From DASXZH01 sp036502005 (GTDB lineage Bacteria; Armatimonadota; Fimbriimonadia; Fimbriimonadales; Fimbriimonadaceae), in assembly GCA_036502005.1 (NCBI GenBank), contig DASXZH010000069.1, positions 1-56,738 of the forward strand: 56,738 bases of DNA. The letters are read 5' to 3'. The translations under genes were made by a program, and so were the position numbers. The notes beneath the pieces are model-generated. The model was not told where the DNA came from. It worked only from the letters and a program-made list of their open reading frames with translations, and did not search any database. Shown one piece after another: positions 24,527 through 32,762 of the stretch (within the stretch, counting starts at the first letter, position 1; every line of letters begins with the position of its first letter).

Positions 24527-25315
24527 CTAGTTCAAAAGTCGGAATGCCATTCTCATTCCGCCGTTTGTGGTTCCTGATTGGGCGCCCATTCCAGTGAAGT
24601 TCATGGTGAAACTGGCGGTGCCGTCCATGCTTTGAACAAGCCCCTGCGAGATGTTGAAAACGTAGTGTAGGTCGGCTGTCATTCCGCCGGTCGCTTTTGA
24701 TCCAGATGGCATCTTTTGCGAGTTTTGAATGGCTTGCCCCATATCCAATTTTCCGAAGGAATGAATGTAGGCGAATACTTTGCCCCCCGAATGCTCGATT
24801 TTATCGACCTTGTTAGTAAGCTTGAATGCGCCGGGGCCACCCAAATTGGCACCTGGCATGTTGAAATTGCTTGACCAGGAGCTACCGACTTTGATGGGGG
24901 CAGTTGGGAAGTTGCTCATCAACTGCATGTTGCTCAAGCTGCCTCCTTGGTTTGATCCGGAGGAGGAAACGACCGTCGATTGTCCTGATGGCGTGATTTT
25001 AAGAATGTTTGACGAGTTCGCATTCTCGGTTCGGCTTTTGCCGTTTACTTGAGCAGACAGCTTTTCGAGGGTTAGGGCCACGGTTCCAGTGCCATCGGGA
25101 GCCACCGATTTTACGGATTGCTCGAATACGGAGGTGGTGTCCATCGACACTGGAACAGATTTTCCTTGGCCCGAAGCGTTCATTTTCATGGACATATCCA
25201 TGCTGAACCTGTGGACTTCGCCCTTGCGGAATTTGTATTTGATAACGGCTGACTGGGCGCTGGCGAGGGCGCACGTGCCGAGAGCGAGTGAAGTTATGAT
25301 AGCGCGGGAGTGCAT
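24527..25315 (-). CDS. Secreted DUF6263-like protein
   Basis: The 262-residue protein has a signal peptide (RAIITSLALGTCALASAQ) then KYKFRKGEVHRFSMDMSMKM and a low-complexity Ser/Asn/Gly middle with SSSGSNQGGSLSNMQLMSNF. The opening KxGxxxxFxMDM matches the 14944-15633 gene, so the two are probably distant paralogs. Role unknown. It is the last gene before a repeat-filled gap. The TTTTTGA heptamer run upstream lies 32 bases from the start codon. Confidence 0.6.
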   Translation of the reverse strand: MHSRAIITSLALGTCALASAQSAVIKYKFRKGEVHRFSMDMSMKMNASGQGKSVPVSMDTTSVFEQSVKSVAPDGTGTVALTLEKLSAQVNGKSRTENANSSNILKITPSGQSTVVSSSGSNQGGSLSNMQLMSNFPTAPIKVGSSWSSNFNMPGANLGGPGAFKLTNKVDKIEHSGGKVFAYIHSFGKLDMGQAIQNSQKMPSGSKATGGMTADLHYVFNISQGLVQSMDGTASFTMNFTGMGAQSGTTNGGMRMAFRLLN

Positions 25316-25903
25316 GAATTTAGGACGGGCGGGACGTTAGGGAATTTTTGATTTTTGATTTTTGATTTGAGAGGGAAGTGAATAAGTGATCACTTGGGGA
25401 GCTGGACGGACAGCTTTACGTTCTTCGAAGGTGAGTGAGCGGCCTTTATTGTTGGTTGTAACCCCTGATAGACGTCCTTTGACCACGGGATGCAGGCCAG
25501 GGACGGAGAAGACTTGGAGACTGAGGGCTTTGTACTTTGTCGTCCGTTGGTGGATCCAAATCCTAACATGTAAATTTGTCATTGCGAGGAGCGGAAGTGC
25601 GCCGCAGGCGCACTGAAGCGACGGGGCAATCTGAGTGGTAAACCAACGGTTCGATGCTAATCGCTCATTATGCTCGGCGTTTTCACTAAAGATCGATATC
25701 ACCAGTGCCGTCACCCTACCTAGCTCCAGTGGCTATTACGAGTAGGTTGCCGCGTCGCTTCGCCGCGACTTCGTCGCACTGAAGCTCCTCGCAATGACAA
25801 ATTTCAAGTTATAGTTTGGATTCAGCGTTTGCCCATATTCTCAAAGCCTCAAGCTTGACGCACTCCACAGCTCCGGCTCGCTCTCGACATTAAAGGGAAT
25901 TCA
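25316..25903. other. Repeat-filled intergenic region
   Basis: The 588-base region between the DUF6263-like gene and rarA contains a TTTTTGA run (25347-25370), the inverted-end element at 25572-25804 and a half copy of the family D element (about 25849-25888, AAGCTTGACGCACTCCACAG). A minus-strand frame through it (25337-25714) looks like translated repeat, not a gene. Confidence 0.7.
25572..25804. repeat. Inverted-end element with ATTGCGAGGAGC termini (family E)
   Basis: AAATTTGTCATTGCGAGGAG (25572-25591) is matched by its reverse complement at 25785-25804, the two ends agreeing over 21 bases including the next C. The word CATTGCGAGGAGCGAAG...GCAATC occurs as dispersed repeats in several unrelated bacterial phyla. 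The element carries no gene and is bounded by GC-rich hairpins (GTGCGCCGCAGGCGCACT). Confidence 0.75.
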
Positions 25904-27250
25904 TTACCCGACCTCTTTTTTCCTCGCCTCTTCCGCTTTCCCTCTTACCCTCGCTAACCGTTCCGCAATGGTCTTTTCCTCACCCCGATCTGTCGGTTCG
26001 TAATAGACCTTGCCCTCAAGACTCTCCGGCAGGTTCTGTTGATATACGTATCCCTCCTCAAAATCGTGCGCGTATTTGTAGCCTTTGCCGTAGCCGAGGT
26101 CTTTCATCAGATTGGTCGGTGCGTTACGGAGATGGTGTGGAACGGGGTCGTTGCGGGTTTCCTGAACGTCTGCTTGGGCCCTCTTAAAGGCCACGTAAAT
26201 GGCGTTCGACTTAGGCGCGGCGGCCAGATAGGCCGTGATCTCGGCCAAAGCCAAAGCCCCTTCCGGCATGCCCATAAAGTGCACTGCCTGTTGAGCGGCC
26301 ATGGCGAGGGGCAAGGCGTGGGTATCGGCGAGGCCGATGTCTTCGGTCGCCATTCTAACTAGGCGTCGAGCCAGGTAGAGCGGGTCTTCGCCTCCCTCCA
26401 GCATTCGCGCAAGCCAATATAGCGAGGCATCTACATCGCTCCCACGAACCGTTTTATGGAGGGCGGAGATTAGGTCGTAGTGCATCTCGCCACTTTTGTC
26501 GAAGATAACGCTTCGGCGTTGAACGGCGCTTTTAAGCTGCTCCAGAGTGATTTGATGGCTGCCGGGCGCGAGGCTTTGGGCGCACATTTCCAGCATGTTG
26601 AGGGCGGAGCGCGCATCGCCGTTGGCGAGGTTGACCATCGCATCTTCAGCATCAGGATCGAGAAGGATGCCTAACTCACCAAGGCCGCGTTTTGGGTCAG
26701 TTAGGGCGGCGCGTATGACGAGGCGGGTTTCCTCATCTTCCAAGGCGTTAAGAACATAAACACGGGAACGGGAAATAAGCGCGGAGTTGACCTCAAACGA
26801 GGGGTTTTCGGTAGTCGCGCCAATGAGAGTTACGGTGCCGTCTTCCACCACCGGCAAGATGGCGTCCTGTTGCGATTTGTTAAACCTATGAATCTCATCT
26901 ATAAACAAAATGGTCTTCTGACCAAGCCTTTTACGGGCGCGTGCTTCCTCTATGATCTTGCGCAGGTCTGCTACGCCGGCAGAAACGGCGCTGACCTTGG
27001 AAAAGTGGGCTTTAGAAACGGAAGCTATGAGTTCGGCGAGGGTGGTTTTCCCCACGCCCGGAGGGCCCCAAAAGATAAGGGATCCGAATGAGCCATTTTC
27101 AACCGCTCTTCTGAGCGCGGCATCGGGACCGATGATGTGCGCTTGCCCAACAAACTCATCAAACGTGCGCGGGCGCATGCGAGCAGCCAGCGGCTGGTCC
27201 GTTTGGGGTGAAACGGTGGGGGAGGGTGATCCGAAAAGATCTTCCTGCAT
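25904..27250 (-). CDS. rarA: Replication-associated recombination protein RarA
   Basis: This 448-residue AAA+ ATPase, also called MgsA, acts on stalled replication forks. Walker A is GPPGVGKTT, Walker B is LFIDEIHRF, with sensor Arg in the AAA lid; the C-terminal DUF2075-type tetramer part (GSDVDASLYWLARMLEGGED and PEGALALAEITAYLAAAPKS) is normal for RarA. It starts MQEDLFG. It is transcribed away from the ECF pair but on the same strand; a terminator separates them. Confidence 0.93.
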   Translation of the reverse strand: MQEDLFGSPSPTVSPQTDQPLAARMRPRTFDEFVGQAHIIGPDAALRRAVENGSFGSLIFWGPPGVGKTTLAELIASVSKAHFSKVSAVSAGVADLRKIIEEARARKRLGQKTILFIDEIHRFNKSQQDAILPVVEDGTVTLIGATTENPSFEVNSALISRSRVYVLNALEDEETRLVIRAALTDPKRGLGELGILLDPDAEDAMVNLANGDARSALNMLEMCAQSLAPGSHQITLEQLKSAVQRRSVIFDKSGEMHYDLISALHKTVRGSDVDASLYWLARMLEGGEDPLYLARRLVRMATEDIGLADTHALPLAMAAQQAVHFMGMPEGALALAEITAYLAAAPKSNAIYVAFKRAQADVQETRNDPVPHHLRNAPTNLMKDLGYGKGYKYAHDFEEGYVYQQNLPESLEGKVYYEPTDRGEEKTIAERLARVRGKAEEARKKEVG

Positions 27251-27267
27251 GGGTTAAGACTTCTACG

Positions 27268-27302
27268 AAAAAAAATCCCTTAGCATGACTGCCAAGGGAT
27301 TT
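27268..27302 (-). terminator. Intrinsic terminator of the anti-sigma gene
   Basis: On the minus strand AAATCCCTTGGC pairs with GCTAAGGGATTT across the loop AGTCAT, followed by eight Ts. It lies just downstream of the anti-sigma gene stop (27330) and upstream of rarA, so it ends the sigma/anti-sigma transcript. Confidence 0.85.
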
Positions 27303-27329
27303 GAGGGAGAAAGAACCAAGCCTACAAAG

Positions 27330-28187
27330 CTAGTTTTTCTGGATGGTGATGACACCGGAGGTCTCTTCACTTACGGCCAGATTCAAGGGATTCAAAGCTG
27401 CCGTCGCCGATGCGACTACATCGTTAGAACTGAAATCCCACGAGGCATCTTTGTCGGCATCGTCTTTAGCCTGAATGATCACGGGTTTGTTGAAGTGGCC
27501 GGCAATTGCCAGGGCCAAGTCTTTCACCGTGCCTTTGCCGGAAGTGGTTGTGTTTAGAACCTTTCCAGGAACGGCCACGAAACTGACAGGGCTAGATTGA
27601 TCACTAGTTTCGACGCTGACGAGGAAGGAGCTATCTCCCTGGTTTTGAATCGGCACATCGGTCAATGCTCGGTGATCGAGTTCGATCGAGTTGAAAACTT
27701 TGCCAGTTGCATCCTTAAAGATGATCGTTTGGTGATCAACGCTGGGGTAGGAAACAGCGACGGCACCCTTTCGAGCGGCGAATGAAAACTGCTCCGGAGC
27801 TGAACTGCCTGAACCCAAAACACTGGCCTCGCTGGAGCCATGGCGAGCCTGAAGGCCGAAACCTACAGCAATGCCAACGGCGGCGACGCCGACTGCGATT
27901 AAGCCCTTCCACCAATTTGCTAGCGAAAAAACAGGTGCGGCCTGCCTCTTCTGGTCATAAATGGCTTTATCGAGGCGGGCAGCAATTTTATCGTGCAGAT
28001 CGCTGGGCGGTTCGACTTCGACACGGCCCAAAGCTTCGAGGCTCTGCATAGTTCGCTCGAACGCGCGGTATTCGGCCTGGACCTGTGCATCTTCCTTAAG
28101 CCGGTTTTCAAAAGTTTGCCTAAGACCTCTCTCGAGAGATCCCTCATAATAGGCGGAAAAGTGTTCTCTTGCCTTAGCTAGGTTCAT
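27330..28187 (-). CDS. Probable anti-sigma factor (membrane-anchored)
   Basis: This 285-residue protein has a soluble N-terminal part (1-90, MNLAKAREHFSAYYEGSLER) then one membrane helix (WWKGLIAVGVAAVGIAVGFG), and a secreted part (about 115-285) with no recognised domain. It lacks the Cys/His zinc motif of classical anti-sigma proteins, yet its place directly after an ECF sigma gene (37-base gap) and the layout support that role. The outer part could sense an envelope signal. Confidence 0.65.
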   Translation of the reverse strand: MNLAKAREHFSAYYEGSLERGLRQTFENRLKEDAQVQAEYRAFERTMQSLEALGRVEVEPPSDLHDKIAARLDKAIYDQKRQAAPVFSLANWWKGLIAVGVAAVGIAVGFGLQARHGSSEASVLGSGSSAPEQFSFAARKGAVAVSYPSVDHQTIIFKDATGKVFNSIELDHRALTDVPIQNQGDSSFLVSVETSDQSSPVSFVAVPGKVLNTTTSGKGTVKDLALAIAGHFNKPVIIQAKDDADKDASWDFSSNDVVASATAALNPLNLAVSEETSGVITIQKN

Positions 28188-28223
28188 TCTTTGTATCCTT
28201 ACGTGTCCTCGAAAACTATGACT

Positions 28224-28862
28224 TCAACCTAATTTGAAAAGTTCCTCGTCGGCGACAAGTATTTCTCTTAAACTGAGTCTTGCGCGGTTTAGGCGGCTTT
28301 TCACTGTGCCAATAGGCAGATCGAGGGCCTCGGCGATCTCTTCATAGGAGAGGTTTTCCACGTGATACATGGTGATCATGGCCTGTTGATACTCGGGAAG
28401 ATGGGCGACCGCTCTTTCCACAGCGCGCTCGCGCTCGCTTTTTTCCGCCTGAGCATGCGGAGTGGGAGCATCATCTTGAACTTGGCGCTCTAGGTCGCCA
28501 TCGTCGGTAGTAAGCGCTGCTTCCAAGCTGGTGGTAGGCCGACTTTTCTCGCGCTTTCTCATATCCAGGAAGCAGTTGGTAAGGATCCGGTAGAGCCACG
28601 TCGTAAATGCGCTTTGGCCCTTAAAATTGTGGAGTGCGCTGTAGACGCGCACAAACGCATCGGCAACGACATCGCCCGCTTCTTCAGGGTTGCTAGTTAG
28701 GCGAAACGCGTATTGGTAGGCTCGCTTTTCGTGTTTTCGAATGAGGTCATCAAAGGCGTTACGATCCCCTTTCTGGGATCTTTCGATTAAGACTCCATCG
28801 TCCGGATAGCTCTGCGTCATAACGCCCCTTGGCGAGAGCTCATTAGTTGTATTACTGCCCAT
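28224..28862 (-). CDS. ECF-type RNA polymerase sigma factor
   Basis: This 212-residue sigma-70 factor has region 2 with YQYAFRLTSNPEEAGDVVAD and region 4 with YEEIAEALDLPIGTVKSRLN, which binds the -35 element. It resembles SigW/RpoE-group factors. The N-terminus MGSNTTNELSPRG is longer than usual, and an internal ATG (MTQSYPDDG) is an equal start candidate. It is the first gene of a two-gene unit with the probable anti-sigma gene. I could not recognise its own promoter with certainty. Confidence 0.9.
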   Translation of the reverse strand: MGSNTTNELSPRGVMTQSYPDDGVLIERSQKGDRNAFDDLIRKHEKRAYQYAFRLTSNPEEAGDVVADAFVRVYSALHNFKGQSAFTTWLYRILTNCFLDMRKREKSRPTTSLEAALTTDDGDLERQVQDDAPTPHAQAEKSERERAVERAVAHLPEYQQAMITMYHVENLSYEEIAEALDLPIGTVKSRLNRARLSLREILVADEELFKLG

Positions 28863-29127
28863 TGTGTTTTCCAGTCAGGACGCAGCCGCTTTTCCTCACA
28901 CAGCATCAGCCAGATTGATTTCACACCATTTAAGATACAAGCGCGCAATTTAAAGGTACCGCATTCCGGTAAAACAATCAAATCCGGTACGGGAACACCG
29001 AGTGCGACAAAGTCGCCGAAGTTCTGCAAGTTAGACTGCATGAGATGTCCTGAAAGTGCGCTGATTGGGCCAGATTTTAGCCTGTTGCCGTAGATCAGAA
29101 GTATATTAAGGCTTGTTCGTTATCGTT

Positions 29128-29613
29128 ATGGCTATAGATAGGGAAACAGTAAGCACGGATTTGGCTGAAAACAAGACCGGTGGGCCACCACAGAAAAAAA
29201 AGGCCTTGCGGAGATTTAGCTATACAACGTTGGTGTTGCTTGCGATAGCTTTATTTTTCTTCTTCAATTTTCACACGGTTGTCGTTTCAGGCCAGTCGAT
29301 GGAACCCACATTTCACACCGGCGAGCGTTTGCTTGCTTGCAAAGCCTATTGGCTTGTGGGGCCAATTCGGGATAAGGACGTTGTAGTTATCCAGCGGCCT
29401 GGGGAGTACATCATTAAACGCGTGTATAAAACCGCCGGCGAAACGGTGGATTTTGTGAACGCCCCCGCGAACTGGGACATCAGCCAGGGGGAATACAAGG
29501 TTCCCGCCGGATGCGTGTACGTATTGGGAGATAACCGTCCGGTTTCTAGCGACAGCCGCGTTTTTGGGGCAGTCCAGGCTAGCAATGTGATCGGCAAAAT
29601 TTTGAGGCTTTGA
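29128..29613 (+). CDS. lepB: Signal peptidase I
   Basis: The enzyme cleaves signal peptides on the outer face of the membrane. It has one N-terminal helix (SYTTLVLLAIALFFFFNF), the catalytic Ser in SGQSMEPTF (S57) and Lys in YIIKRV (K97), and the closing box YVLGDNRPVSSDSRVFG. At 161 residues it is short, as in Gram-positive-like forms. The start is set at ATG 29128; an in-frame TTG at 29113 would add five hydrophobic residues. Its stop overlaps the NUDIX start by four bases (TTGA), so the two are coupled. Confidence 0.9.
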   Translation: MAIDRETVSTDLAENKTGGPPQKKKALRRFSYTTLVLLAIALFFFFNFHTVVVSGQSMEPTFHTGERLLACKAYWLVGPIRDKDVVVIQRPGEYIIKRVYKTAGETVDFVNAPANWDISQGEYKVPAGCVYVLGDNRPVSSDSRVFGAVQASNVIGKILRL

Positions 29614-30083
29614 AATCATTTCCTTGTGGAAAATACGGCAGACAGACTCTGCGCTTTTACCCTGCGCCGTTTAAGGCGCCCCTTCGAGCATTCGCGGTTT
29701 TAGCTTTTCCCTGGCGGGATGAGGAAGTTTTGCTGTGCGATATCGCGGGCCGGGGCTGGTGCGTGCCAAGTGGCCGAGTTGAACCGGAGGAAAGCTCTAC
29801 CGAAGCCGTGGTAAGGGAGACTTTGGAGGAAGCGGGAGCTTCTTTGGGCGACATTCAATACATTGGCTGCTATCAAATCACGGAGAAGTCCGAGGTTCGA
29901 TGGGCGGACTGCTTTACCGGCCATGTGGTTGCTTTGGGGGAGATCACGGCGCGGGCGGAATCGAAGGCTCGAAAATTCGTGCAAGTTTCTGAGTTGCCGG
30001 GGCTATATCACCTTTGGAATGAGTTGACCGAGAAGGTGTTTGAGTATTCCCTGCAAGTCTTGAGAAGGGCTGAGGGGAAGTGA
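29610..30083 (+). CDS. NUDIX hydrolase
   Basis: The 157-residue protein has a full NUDIX box (GRVEPEESSTEAVVRETLEE followed by AGA), fitting G-x5-E-x7-RExxEExGx, which binds Mg and cuts nucleoside diphosphates linked to another group. Substrate unknown. The TTG start overlaps the signal peptidase stop, so translation is coupled. The 3' end is followed by a degenerate CTCTAGGGTTCATAGG array. Confidence 0.88.
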   Translation: MKSFPCGKYGRQTLRFYPAPFKAPLRAFAVLAFPWRDEEVLLCDIAGRGWCVPSGRVEPEESSTEAVVRETLEEAGASLGDIQYIGCYQITEKSEVRWADCFTGHVVALGEITARAESKARKFVQVSELPGLYHLWNELTEKVFEYSLQVLRRAEGK

Positions 30084-30094
30084 GTAGGGTGCTA

Positions 30095-30230
30095 AGGCTC
30101 TATGGCTCTAAGACTCTAGGGTTCATAGGGCTCTAGGGCTCATAGGACTCTAGGGTTCATAGGACTCTTGGGTTTCATAGGGTTCATAGGACTCTAGGGT
30201 TCGTAGGGTTCATAGGTCTCTAACTGGTTG
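30095..30230. repeat. Degenerate tandem array (CTCTAGGGTTCATAGG)
   Basis: Units of about 16-17 bases built from CTCTAGG and GTTCATAGG words repeat some seven times with changes. Related words appear in the opposite direction at 30662-30712 (CCCTATG, GAACCCTAGAACC), on the other side of the four-helix-bundle gene. Confidence 0.7.
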
Positions 30231-30267
30231 GCTCAATGGGGGGTAAGTTCTGGTCTGGAGGTTTTCT

Positions 30268-30663
30268 ATGACGAAATCATTTCGTGATCTAATCGTGTGG
30301 CAGCAAGGGGTAGCTTTGGTGGAGGATATCTATCGAGCCTCGGACGGATGGCCAAAATCAGAAGATTACGCTCTAACGTCGCAAATTCGTCGCTCGGCGG
30401 TGTCCATCCCCAGCAACATCGCCGAAGGCTCCGGCCGAGGAACTGTTAGGGACTACCAACACTTCCTAAGGATTGCAAGAGGTAGCGTTCGTGAGTTGGA
30501 GACTCAGATCGAGATTGCTTTTAGGGTTCGATATGTTGAGTCCGCGAAAGCCGAGGCCCTTCAATCCAAGTTGGCATCGGTCAGTAAGCTTCTTAACCGG
30601 CTGATCAAATCCCTTGAATCGGGTCAATTCGTCCGTGAAGAAATCGCGCTTTATGAACCATAG
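30268..30663 (+). CDS. Four-helix-bundle protein (S23/IVP family)
   Basis: This 131-residue protein matches the four-helix-bundle family first seen as the protein encoded in intervening sequences of 23S rRNA: FRDLIVWQQGVALVEDIY, SIPSNIAEGSGRGT and YQHFLRIARGSVRELETQIE. Family members are small cytoplasmic oligomers of unsettled role, and the fold is shared with accessory proteins of diversity-generating retroelements; no reverse transcriptase gene is present here. A GGAGG-like site precedes the ATG. It is flanked by repeats on both sides. Confidence 0.85.
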   Translation: MTKSFRDLIVWQQGVALVEDIYRASDGWPKSEDYALTSQIRRSAVSIPSNIAEGSGRGTVRDYQHFLRIARGSVRELETQIEIAFRVRYVESAKAEALQSKLASVSKLLNRLIKSLESGQFVREEIALYEP

Positions 30664-30710
30664 AGCCCTATGTACCCCAGAGTCTTATGAACCCTAGAAC
30701 CTTATGGCCT

Positions 30711-31484
30711 CTAATGCCCTAGTGCCCTCTGCCCCGGAAACGGCCCATGCATCGTCCCAATGATTTCTTCCATGTGCTTCACGCGGTGCCCGTCATCGGG
30801 GTGGTCGTTTAACCACTCGGGCGGCTCTTTTCCCTTACCGAGAGCCGCTAGCATCGTAAACACATCGACCATGCCCTGTGGGTTGTAGCCTGCCGCAACC
30901 ATCATCTGGAGGCCGCCTTCGTCAGCCTGGGTTTCATCCTTGCGCGAATACTTGAGGTCGTAGAGCTCGTTCACCATGCTGGTGAGGTCGCCTAGGGTGT
31001 AGTTCGCGTGAAGAGCAAAGAGGCCAATGTTGAGGAGCAGGTTTCGCTTTTCGCTATCGGCATAGGCATAGGCCCAGTGCTGGCGGAGCACGTGGGTCAT
31101 TTCGTGGCCGATGATCCCGGCTAGTTCATCTTCTGTCTTGATCCGGTTGAGAAGGCCCGTGTAGACGAAAACGGGGCCGCCAGGGATGGAAAACGCATTG
31201 ACCACTTTTGGGTCGTCGATGACGTCGAAGCTGAACTCCCATGGATCGCCCTTGAAGTCGGCGTTTGAGAGGAGGCGGCTGCCTACGTCTCTCAGTTCTT
31301 GAACTCTCGGATCGCTCGAGGGAAGAACTTTGGCATGGGTTCGCAGATAGACGGCTACGTGCTTGCCGAGGTTTAGCTGCTCATTCTTGCCGGGGCGCAA
31401 CGGATCGCTTGCGGCACCAGCGCGTGCGGCCAGGCTTGTGGCCAACAAGCATCCGAGTATGAGCTTTTGGAGAGTTCCTCGCAC
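30711..31484 (-). CDS. M48 family metalloprotease
   Basis: This secreted or envelope peptidase has HEMTH (H127-H131, numbered from GTG 31484) in LAGIIGHEMTHVLRQHW and a later Glu in KDETQADEGG as third zinc ligand. The start GTG at 31484 gives MRGTLQKLILGCLLATSLAA as a signal peptide. The frame continues upstream to 31706, but that part is translated from the GTGATAG heptamer array (HLSPITYHLSLITYH-like), so I reject the longer start. M48 peptidases act in envelope quality control (BepA/YfgC-like). Confidence 0.85.
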   Translation of the reverse strand: MRGTLQKLILGCLLATSLAARAGAASDPLRPGKNEQLNLGKHVAVYLRTHAKVLPSSDPRVQELRDVGSRLLSNADFKGDPWEFSFDVIDDPKVVNAFSIPGGPVFVYTGLLNRIKTEDELAGIIGHEMTHVLRQHWAYAYADSEKRNLLLNIGLFALHANYTLGDLTSMVNELYDLKYSRKDETQADEGGLQMMVAAGYNPQGMVDVFTMLAALGKGKEPPEWLNDHPDDGHRVKHMEEIIGTMHGPFPGQRALGH

Positions 31485-31508
31485 GGTTACTAGTTTATTA
31501 CGAAGTGA

Positions 31509-31570
31509 AACGTGAAATGTGATAAGTGATAGGTGATAGGTGATAGGTGATAGGTGATAGGTGATAGGTG
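31509..31570. repeat. Heptamer array (GGTGATA)n
   Basis: About eight units of the 7-bp word GTGATAG lie just upstream of the M48 gene start, read on the plus strand. The same word forms the arrays at 56497-56555 and 56635-56738. Confidence 0.9.
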
Positions 31571-31651
31571 GGACGGGGATTATTTGTGGCGCCTGTAGAA
31601 ACACAGAAACCCAGAGACATAGAAACTTGATCGGCGCGGTAAATTCGAGCC

Positions 31652-32001
31652 ATGCCCACCGCAAACGTGGATGACTATTTAGCTCAAATCGCTTCCGAAG
31701 AGGCACGGGCCTGTCTTGCCCACCTCCGTAAAGTGATCAAAGCCGCTGCGCCCGAGGCGGTAGAAAGCATCAGCTACGGCATTCCGATGTACAAACAGAA
31801 CGGCATGGTGATCAGCATGGCGGCATTTAAAAACCACTGCTCGCTATATCCGGGCACACGGTGCGAGATTTTGCAGAAGAGTTGAAGGGCTTTAAGACCA
31901 CCAAGGGCGGTTTCCAGTTTCCTTTTGGGAAGCCTCCTTCGGATGAACTCGTTTCGGCGATGGTGAAGGCGCGGGTGGAAGAAAACCGAGCCAATTTTTG
32001 A
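31652..32001 (+). pseudogene. Frameshifted DUF1801 domain gene
   Basis: The first frame (31652-31885) encodes MPTANVDDYLAQIASEEARA and onward to SLYPGT, the first two thirds of a DUF1801 domain (YdhG-like, iron-chaperone fold). From about 31857 the sequence continues in another frame as HTVRDFAEELKGFKTTKGGF and FPFGKPPSDELVSAMVKARV, the family's conserved end, closing at 32001. A single missing base near CCGGGCACACGG would restore a continuous 116-residue protein. It is either a recent pseudogene or a sequencing error. Confidence 0.82.
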
Positions 32002-32042
32002 TTTTTGATTTTTGATTTTGGATTCAGAAGGGCATCAAAGAA

Positions 32043-32074
32043 AAGGCCGCCAGCCCTGTTGGGTTGGCGGCCTT
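32043..32074 (-). terminator. Intrinsic terminator of the His-rich gene
   Basis: On the minus strand AAGGCCGCCAACCC pairs with GGGCTGGCGGCCTT (one G-T type mismatch) around a four-base loop, followed by TTTTCTTTGAT. It lies 14 bases beyond the stop of the small secreted gene at 32088. Confidence 0.9.
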
Positions 32075-32087
32075 CTTAAGCACCGAG

Positions 32088-32324
32088 TTACTTCTTTTCC
32101 ATTCGATGCATTTTGTTCATGCGGCGCATGGTCTTCATGCCCTTGCGGTGATGGCGGTGGTGGCGTCGCATCCGCTTCGTGTGCTTGGCGATATGGCGAG
32201 GGCCGACGTGGCCGAACGCTTCGTTCGTGGTCTTATGGGTGCCTTGGGCGAAGGAAGCCATGGGAACGGCTGCGAAGGACACCAATAGTCCAAGGGTCAA
32301 GAGTCGTGTTACATATCGTTTCAT
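32088..32324 (-). CDS. Small secreted basic histidine-rich protein
   Basis: The 78-residue precursor has a signal peptide (YVTRLLTLGLLVSFAAVPMA, cut after SFA) and a mature part of about 50 residues extremely rich in His, Lys, Arg and Met (HTKRMRRHHRHHRKGMKTMR). I know no family for it. The composition suggests metal binding (Cu, Ni, Zn) or interaction with acidic polymers or nucleic acid. A purine-rich ribosome binding site (AAAGGAGAATC, minus strand) and a strong terminator show it is a real, separately transcribed gene. Confidence 0.75.
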   Translation of the reverse strand: MKRYVTRLLTLGLLVSFAAVPMASFAQGTHKTTNEAFGHVGPRHIAKHTKRMRRHHRHHRKGMKTMRRMNKMHRMEKK

Positions 32325-32762
32325 TTCAGATTCTCCTTTCTACAGTTCTCCGGTAGTTGGTTTTCTTGCCTGAACTATCGGTGCTTTCCTGTGTTACATG
32401 GGTTTCAACGGTTGTAAGCCCGGCGCGAGATCACGCCTAGCTTAAAATATTGTAAGGCAACAGCGGCTGACTTCCGCGCGGTCGCACAGGAGGTTCTACA
32501 AAATAACTCACAAGGTTAAACCTTTAAAATCGTTTACCACGTCTCGCTCCCTTGGAAGCCCATGTGATCCCTTTAAGGCTGCCATCTTAAGAGCTACAAA
32601 GCATCGCACCAAGGACGAAGAAAATAAAATTTTCAATTTGGCTTGAACCTATTCTGCGCCGCAAAATACCGCACAATCTATCTTGGTACTGCATGGATTC
32701 TGTTCCAAATGGCCAGAGAGCAAGCCGCCCCGCGTGTTACTCCATCGCGTAAACTAACCTTA
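32325..32762. other. Intergenic region upstream of trpB
   Basis: The 438 bases between the divergent His-rich gene and trpB carry no gene that I can see and no tRNA-like or T-box-like structure that I recognise. An in-frame TTG at 32643 would extend TrpB by 40 residues unlike any TrpB, so I leave it as non-coding. Confidence 0.4.

Noticed and set aside
30268..30663. Diversity-generating retroelement accessory protein
   Set aside because: No reverse transcriptase, template or variable repeat is found; plain four-helix-bundle protein.
30711..31706. 331-residue version of the M48 peptidase
   Set aside because: The first 74 residues are translated from the GTGATAG array; GTG 31484 gives a regular signal peptide.
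32643..32762. 40-residue N-terminal extension of TrpB
   Set aside because: No family counterpart and a poor TTG start; ATG 32763 gives the normal length.
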